DNA of 27,102 nt from an uncultured Atopobiaceae bacterium (GTDB lineage Bacteria; Actinomycetota; Coriobacteriia; Coriobacteriales; Atopobiaceae): positions 1-27,102 of the forward strand of contig CANPVI010000004.1 in assembly GCA_947581665.1 (NCBI GenBank), written 5' to 3'. Shown in pieces: positions 22,581 to 27,102 of the stretch. The position numbers and the translations under genes are program-made. The notes under the pieces are model-generated. The model was not told the origin of the DNA. It searched no databases and worked only from the letters and a program-made list of their open reading frames with translations. Position 1 is the first letter of the stretch, and every line of letters begins with the position of its first letter.

Positions 22581-23732
22581 ATGGGTGAGGACGCGGAGCT
22601 GCGCGAGGCGCACGGCGCCAAGGCGAAGGACCCCATCGACGTCACGGTGGTCGTGCCCTGCTACAACGTCGAGGCGTACGTGGAGCAGTGCGTGCAGTCG
22701 CTGCTGCGCAACAACAGGATTTCGCTCGAGATCCTCTGCGTGAACGATGGCTCGAGGGATTCCACCCTCGCCAAGCTCGAGAGACTCGCCGCGAGCGACG
22801 CGCGCATCCGCGTGATCGACAAGCCGAACGGCGGCTACGGCGCGGCGGTGAACCGCGGCATCCTCGAGGCGCGCGGCCGCTACGTGGCCATCGCCGAGCC
22901 CGATGACTTCGTGGCCGCCCACATGTACGACGAGCTCTTCGAGCTCGCGCGCTCCTACGGGTGGCCCGATGTGGTGAAGTCCTCCTACATCCGCGTGATC
23001 GTCGACGGGGAGGGCGGCGAGACCTACCGCCACAACGACTACTTCCACGCCATCCGCCCGAAGGTCCAGCCCTTCACGCTCGAGGACCAGCCGTGGCTCT
23101 TGCGCTACCACCCCTCGATCTGGTCCTGCCTCTACCGCCGCGCGTTCCTCGAGGAGAAGGACATCCGCTTCGTGGAGGCGCCCGGCGCGGGATGGGTGGA
23201 CAACCCCTTCCTCGTGGAGACGCTCAGCCAGGCGGGCTCGATCGTCTACACCGACACGCCCTACTACCACTACCGCGAGGACCTTCCGGGATCCTCCTCG
23301 GTGACGCTGCCCTGGCAGACCCGCTACGAGCGCTGGCACCAGATGATGGATGCGCTCGAGGCCTCGGGGCTCGAGGATCCGCGCCTCAAGGAGGCGCTCT
23401 ACGTGGTGGCCTTCCGTTACGTCGAGGGCGTGGTGAACAAGCTCGTCGACGACGAGGAGGTGCTCGAGGGCACGCGAAGGCTCTTCGAGCGCATGGACCT
23501 CAGCCTCGTGGAGGGGCTCGACACGGTCTCTCCCGACCTTCGCGCCTATGCCTTCCGCCTTCGCGACGAGGTGCCGCCGGACTTCGACACGCTCGCCTAC
23601 GCGCTCTCGCTCGTGCGCACGGGGCTCCACTCGCTCGACATCAACGGTCCCGGCTTCACGCTCGACTACGTGCGCCTGTTCCTGAAGTCGCACGCGGAGC
23701 GCAAGGAGATCGCGGAGACGATCGAAGACTAG
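22581..23732 (+). CDS. Single-domain GT2 glycosyltransferase (383 aa)
   Basis: Encodes 383 aa of the WcaA/EpsH-like GT2 group. The catalytic domain begins at about residue 20 with VTVVVPCYNVEAYVEQCVQSL, then ILCVNDGSRDST, the donor-side NGGYGAAVNRGI and the metal motif AEPDDF (Asp108/Asp109). The middle contains PSIWSCLYRRAFL and WVDNPFLVETL, the latter with the acidic region typical of the acceptor side. The C-terminal 130 residues are helical and of no recognised function. A GGGAGGG ribosome binding site lies 4-10 nt before the ATG. It is a one-gene transcript on the plus strand, convergent with the galactofuranosyltransferase gene, whose stop is only 18 bp away. Likely adds one sugar to the surface polymer; sugar unknown. 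Confidence 0.9.
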   Translation: MGEDAELREAHGAKAKDPIDVTVVVPCYNVEAYVEQCVQSLLRNNRISLEILCVNDGSRDSTLAKLERLAASDARIRVIDKPNGGYGAAVNRGILEARGRYVAIAEPDDFVAAHMYDELFELARSYGWPDVVKSSYIRVIVDGEGGETYRHNDYFHAIRPKVQPFTLEDQPWLLRYHPSIWSCLYRRAFLEEKDIRFVEAPGAGWVDNPFLVETLSQAGSIVYTDTPYYHYREDLPGSSSVTLPWQTRYERWHQMMDALEASGLEDPRLKEALYVVAFRYVEGVVNKLVDDEEVLEGTRRLFERMDLSLVEGLDTVSPDLRAYAFRLRDEVPPDFDTLAYALSLVRTGLHSLDINGPGFTLDYVRLFLKSHAERKEIAETIED

Positions 23733-23750
23733 TTGCCTTCGCGCGGGCCC

Positions 23751-25691
23751 TCATGCCTCGGGCGCAGCCTCGGCCTCGGGCGCCGCGTCCATGCCGAGGT
23801 AGTGGCGCCAGAACTCAGGGGAGGTCATGATCGGCCGCGCCGCCTCGTACTCCTGGCGAAGCGTCTCGCGATTGGCGTTCAGCTCGTCCATGTCGCGCCC
23901 GAAGCGCTCCATGAGCACCTTGAAGCGCTCGCGGTCGATCTTGCGGACGGTGCCCTTGCGCGTGTAGGGATCGATCGCGATGAGGTACTCCTTCTTGCGG
24001 AGCCTGTCGACGGGGTAGAACCAGCCCGCCGCGCCGATCACCGACACCGAGCCCTTGTCCGTGTAGAACTCGGGCACGAGGCGCTGGCCGTTCACCGTCA
24101 CGTAGTCCACGACGCGATCTACCATCGTGCGGTGGTCGTTCCTGCCGGGGTCGTCGCGCGTGATGTGGTCGATGGGCACCTCGGAAAGCTCCACGCCGAG
24201 CTCGCGAGCCTGCTTCTCGACCTCCTCGTAGGGCAGGAGCCTCTCCGCCTTGCGAAGCGCCGCGAGATAGCTCCTCTCGGCCGCGCCGGGCTCCATGATG
24301 AAGGACGGACCTTTGAGGAAGTCCTCGAGCGCGTCGAGGATGAGCTCGGCGTTCGTGTAGTTGTACTTCTTGAGCTCGAGCTCGAAGGAGATCTTCATGT
24401 CGCCCTCGAAGTCCGAGAGCGGCGCCATACCGCTCGCGAACCTGCCGATGAGGACGTTACGGGTCATCTGGTAGCGCTCGACGGCGGCGCTGTAGCGCTG
24501 GTAGAAGGGCGCGTGCCAGACGCAGATGCCGTTCATCGTCATCATCTTCGCGTGGGCGCGCAGGCTGTACTCCACGTCGTCGGTGCGCACGAAGACCGGC
24601 AGCGGCAGGCCCTCGCGGTCGATGACGGACATGGGGATCGCGCAGTACCACCAGGCGGCGTAGGACTGCGTCATTCGATCGACGTCGAAGCCCTCCTCGT
24701 CGGGCTCGTGCCAGAGAAAGGCCTCGGTGTCCACGCAGCCACGCAGCATGTCCACGCGCGCGGCGTCCTTCACGGGGAAGTACTTGCCGCGCTCCGCCAC
24801 GAAGCCCACGTCCTCGTAGCGAAGGCTCGGCTCGTCAAGGTTCATCATCGCGCCGCTCAGGAAGGCCTCGGCGTACTCGTCGTTCACGATCTGCAGCAGC
24901 GAGTAGGTGCGGATGATGCTCTCGGGCGAGATGCTCACGTCGTCGTCCATGAGGAGCACGTGCGTGGCGCGGGGCGTTTGGTCCATCGCCTCGAGCATGC
25001 CGCGCGCAAAGCCGCCCGCGCCGCCCGCGTTCGGGTTCGGGTGCACCTCCACGCGCTCGCCCTCGAGCTCGCCGGGCTCGAGCGTGCGCCCGTTATCCAC
25101 CACGTGCATGTGGAAGTGCTTCGAGATGGGCTCGTCGGCGGCGACGATGCGCTCCTTCACGAGGGCGACGTTGGAGGTGATGTACTTCTCGTTCTTGAAG
25201 GTGGTCGTGCAAAGCGCGAGCTCGACGGGGCGAATCTCCGCGTCGTCGAGCTCCGTGTAGTAGTAGCTTTTGCGAATGCGGAGGATGCCGGTCGTCTCGA
25301 GCGCGAACGCCACGAGCACGTCGTCGGGCGCGATCTCCAGCGGGATGTCGAGCGTCGCCCAGTCCTCGCCGGGTTCGATCTCGCGATAGGTGTGCTCGAG
25401 ACGCTCCTCGTGCCAGCTGTAGCGGTGCGCGCGCGTCTGCACGTAGGCGCACGGGGCCCCGGCGACCTCGAGGTGCAGGAAGAAGGTCGTGGCACGGCTG
25501 TAGCGCTGCCACTTCTCCACGGAAAGCGCGTTGAAGAAGGTCGTGAAGTTGAAGGTGCCCGGGCCATCGAGGCGCCAGACGCCGTCGGCCTCGGGGGCCA
25601 TGGGGCCATCCGCCGCGCAGTACATCGCCGGCGCTTGGAAGAACTGCCAGCTCTTCTCCAGGAGCACATTGCAAAGCTTGTGGCGCGTCAT
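23751..25691 (-). CDS. GlfT2-like galactofuranosyltransferase
   Basis: Encodes 646 aa, close to the 637 aa of mycobacterial GlfT2, the polymerase that builds the alternating beta-1,5/1,6 galactofuran chain from UDP-galactofuranose. The N-terminal beta-sandwich domain (1 to about 150) contains GTFNFTTFFNALSVEKW. The GT-A domain carries HVVDNG (196-201), NPNAGGAGGFARGM (219-232) and the metal motif DDD (249-251) in LLMDDDVSISPES. Further on are AWWYCAIP (346-353), FVRTDDVEYSLRAH with Asp371/Asp372 at the position of the mycobacterial general base, and VWHAPF with His393. A helical C-terminal domain follows. GAGGAGG precedes the ATG at 25691; the much longer open frame upstream lies antisense to another gene. 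The acceptor and exact linkage are unknown, but galactofuranose transfer is strongly suggested. Confidence 0.9.
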   Translation of the reverse strand: MTRHKLCNVLLEKSWQFFQAPAMYCAADGPMAPEADGVWRLDGPGTFNFTTFFNALSVEKWQRYSRATTFFLHLEVAGAPCAYVQTRAHRYSWHEERLEHTYREIEPGEDWATLDIPLEIAPDDVLVAFALETTGILRIRKSYYYTELDDAEIRPVELALCTTTFKNEKYITSNVALVKERIVAADEPISKHFHMHVVDNGRTLEPGELEGERVEVHPNPNAGGAGGFARGMLEAMDQTPRATHVLLMDDDVSISPESIIRTYSLLQIVNDEYAEAFLSGAMMNLDEPSLRYEDVGFVAERGKYFPVKDAARVDMLRGCVDTEAFLWHEPDEEGFDVDRMTQSYAAWWYCAIPMSVIDREGLPLPVFVRTDDVEYSLRAHAKMMTMNGICVWHAPFYQRYSAAVERYQMTRNVLIGRFASGMAPLSDFEGDMKISFELELKKYNYTNAELILDALEDFLKGPSFIMEPGAAERSYLAALRKAERLLPYEEVEKQARELGVELSEVPIDHITRDDPGRNDHRTMVDRVVDYVTVNGQRLVPEFYTDKGSVSVIGAAGWFYPVDRLRKKEYLIAIDPYTRKGTVRKIDRERFKVLMERFGRDMDELNANRETLRQEYEAARPIMTSPEFWRHYLGMDAAPEAEAAPEA

Positions 25692-25829
25692 GCCGGGCCT
25701 CCTCGCGAGTGGCGCTCGATGTCTTCTCGATACTCTATCGGAGCGGGGCGCAGGCGATGCGCCAGAGCGGGGCGCGCCATCGATTTTGCGCCTTCGTTTC
25801 GAATTCCCCACGAGTGCCCCCACACGTCC

Positions 25830-25857
25830 TTGACGTTCGATGGGCGCCCGATACCAT
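25830..25857 (+). promoter_or_regulatory. Sigma-70-type promoter of the secreted hydrolase gene
   Basis: TTGACG (25830-25835), a 16-bp spacer and TACCAT (25852-25857) match the -35/-10 consensus at 5 and 4 of 6 positions. It predicts a transcript start near 25864 and a 5' leader of about 74 nt. Confidence 0.6.
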
Positions 25858-25891
25858 AGCCGCATGCACCAACCCGTCCAATCGGAAAGCA

Positions 25892-25913
25892 CGGGATTCG
25901 CCCACGAATCCCG
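25892..25913 (+). promoter_or_regulatory. Leader hairpin or operator before the hydrolase gene
   Basis: CGGGATTCG (25892-25900) and CGAATCCCG (25905-25913) form a perfect 9-bp inverted repeat with a CCCA loop, inside the predicted leader and 10 bp before the GGAGG ribosome binding site (25924-25928). It could be a repressor operator or an RNA hairpin limiting ribosome access. Confidence 0.5.
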
Positions 25914-25937
25914 GGTAGGAAACGGAGGGAAACGAGA

Positions 25938-27102
25938 ATGCGCAAGCACCTTGAGCGCGCCTTGGAGCGGCTCGGCAAGGGAGGCCGAGCGTGTGTGATC
26001 GCCCTCGTGTGCGCACTGGCCATCGCGGGCGCGGTGGCGTGGCCGAAGCCGGCCGAGGCCGCCACGGGCACCGTGAAGATGTATCGCCTCTACAACCAGT
26101 GGAGCACCGAGCACCTCATCACGTCGAGCCAATCGGAGAAGGTCGCCAACACGGCCAACGGATGGACCTTCGAGGGCATCGCGTGGAACGCACCGACCTC
26201 GGGCGATAACGTGTATCGCCTGCGCAACATCTACAACAACGAGCACCTCTACACCGCCGATCCCAACGAGTACAACTCGCTGAATGGCAACGGTTGGGAA
26301 GGCGAGGGCGTGGTCTCGCACTCTGCGGGCACGAGCGGCAAACCGGTCCATCGCCTCTACAACAAGTGGGCGGATCCCGTCGCGCAGCACCTCTACACCC
26401 TGGACACCAACGAGATTTCCGTGCTCACGAAGGCGGGCTACGTCGACGAGGGTGCCAAGTGGTACGCCTCGAACACCGAGGACGACAGCACGCTCGCGCT
26501 CGGCGCGTTCTTCGTCGACACCCCCGGCGGCTTCAAGACCGTCCTCTGCACCACGCGCGACGGCTGCAGCTTCTCCTACCTCTCCACGCCGTTCGAGAGC
26601 GACGAAAACCCGCTCCACGACCCGAGCATCATGTACAAGGACGGCTGCTTCTACATGCTCTCGAACTGGAACCGCTACAACGGCAAGTTCAACCCGATGA
26701 TCACCTACTCGAGAGACCTCGTGAACTGGACCGAGCCCGAGGGCAACCTGCTCATCAACGACGGGAGCTACGACGGCATTCCGCTTGAGTCGTATCCCTT
26801 CGGACTGAGCGATTTCGACGTGGTGGCGCCCGAGTGGTTCCTCGATGACAACGGCGACGTCTACATCATCTTCTCCGCCGGCTACTACGGCGAATACCAC
26901 GGCCAGTCGGAAAACGACCGGATGAAGCCCTACGCCGTGAAGGTCGACATCTCGCAGGACGGTCCCGATTCCTGGACGAGCACGGATACGGGAAAGCACT
27001 TCCCCAAGGACCTTCGCCTCGACTTCACTCAGGCCTTCGAGATCAAGGGCCTCGAGCCGGACGACAACTACATCGACGGCTCGGTGTACAAGGAGAACGG
27101 CA
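25938..27102 (+). CDS. Secreted DUF5648 plus GH43-like protein (3' end beyond window)
   Basis: Open for 388 codons to the window edge from the ATG at 25938 (GGAGG upstream). Residues 1-41 form a Sec signal peptide: a basic start, hydrophobic CVIALVCALAIAGAVAW, and a likely AEA cleavage site. Three DUF5648 beta-trefoil-type units follow at about 46-84, 91-127 and 135-177, each with the pattern YRLYN...EHLYT...E...GW..EG; this domain is common on secreted enzymes and probably binds sugar or wall polymer. From about residue 187 a five-bladed-propeller glycosidase of GH43 type begins: NPLHDPSIMYKDGCFYML gives the candidate base Asp228, then FDVVAPEWFLDDNGDVYIIF and NYIDGSVYKENG. The position where GH43 enzymes usually carry the acid Glu appears to be Asp380. 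Divergent from the GlfT2-like gene, so a galactofuranosidase or other polymer-trimming role is attractive but inferred. Confidence 0.82.
   Translation, partial: MRKHLERALERLGKGGRACVIALVCALAIAGAVAWPKPAEAATGTVKMYRLYNQWSTEHLITSSQSEKVANTANGWTFEGIAWNAPTSGDNVYRLRNIYNNEHLYTADPNEYNSLNGNGWEGEGVVSHSAGTSGKPVHRLYNKWADPVAQHLYTLDTNEISVLTKAGYVDEGAKWYASNTEDDSTLALGAFFVDTPGGFKTVLCTTRDGCSFSYLSTPFESDENPLHDPSIMYKDGCFYMLSNWNRYNGKFNPMITYSRDLVNWTEPEGNLLINDGSYDGIPLESYPFGLSDFDVVAPEWFLDDNGDVYIIFSAGYYGEYHGQSENDRMKPYAVKVDISQDGPDSWTSTDTGKHFPKDLRLDFTQAFEIKGLEPDDNYIDGSVYKENG

Larger units (their letters stand above)
25692..25937. other. Divergent regulatory region between GlfT2-like and hydrolase genes
   Basis: 246 bp with no gene. 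It holds the plus-strand promoter at 25830-25857 and the leader hairpin at 25892-25913. Near the GlfT2-like gene is a short inverted repeat CGATACTCTATCG (25728-25740). A minus-strand promoter is not clearly visible. Confidence 0.5.

Noticed and set aside
23733..25859. 708-codon plus-strand frame opposite the GlfT2-like gene
   Set aside because: Same shadow effect; the minus strand has conserved catalytic motifs and a strong ribosome binding site.
25692..26999. 436-codon N-terminal extension of the GlfT2-like frame
   Set aside because: It lies antisense to the secreted hydrolase gene, and the ATG at 25691 has GAGGAGG and gives the length of known GlfT2.

Overview
The window is GC-rich chromosomal DNA from a Gram-positive bacterium, most likely an actinomycetote of the class Coriobacteriia (Olsenella/Collinsella-like). 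This assignment is an inference from the strong third-position G/C bias (which opens very long antisense frames), a long-form Hpf, a lipobox substrate-binding protein, a DUF5648-containing secreted hydrolase and a GlfT2-like galactofuranosyltransferase. It was not tested by a database search. No rRNA, tRNA, CRISPR array, transposase or prophage gene is visible.

Layout. Positions 1-7887 hold a run of minus-strand housekeeping genes, in transcription order metG, rsmA, tatD, comF, an amino-acid-type substrate-binding lipoprotein, hpf and a degV-family gene cut by the left edge. The rsmA-tatD gap (4979-5239) is a dense patch of direct and inverted repeats, one of them an apparent duplication of the 3' end of rsmA. 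Divergent from metG is larB-larC (8041-10097), two steps of nickel-pincer cofactor synthesis. larC meets the first glycosyltransferase tail to tail with a shared CTAG.

Positions 10094-27102 are a cell-surface glycan locus. It contains rfbC (dTDP-rhamnose branch), four large (about 790-830 aa) two-domain GT2 glycosyltransferases, a small DPM1-type GT2 paired with a DUF2304 membrane protein, a stand-alone GT2, a queD-like gene translationally coupled to one glycosyltransferase, a 646-aa GlfT2-type galactofuranosyltransferase, and, divergent from it, a secreted DUF5648 plus GH43-like protein that runs off the right edge. The likely product is a rhamnose- and galactofuranose-containing polymer, with the secreted hydrolase possibly trimming it.

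The most interesting pattern is among the four large glycosyltransferases. They fall into two pairs with reciprocal loss of the metal-binding motif. Two keep DHDD in the first GT2 domain and have lost NNDT in the second. The other two keep NNDT in the second and have G-x-G-D in place of DHDD in the first. This suggests complementary single-active-site enzymes built on one tandem scaffold.
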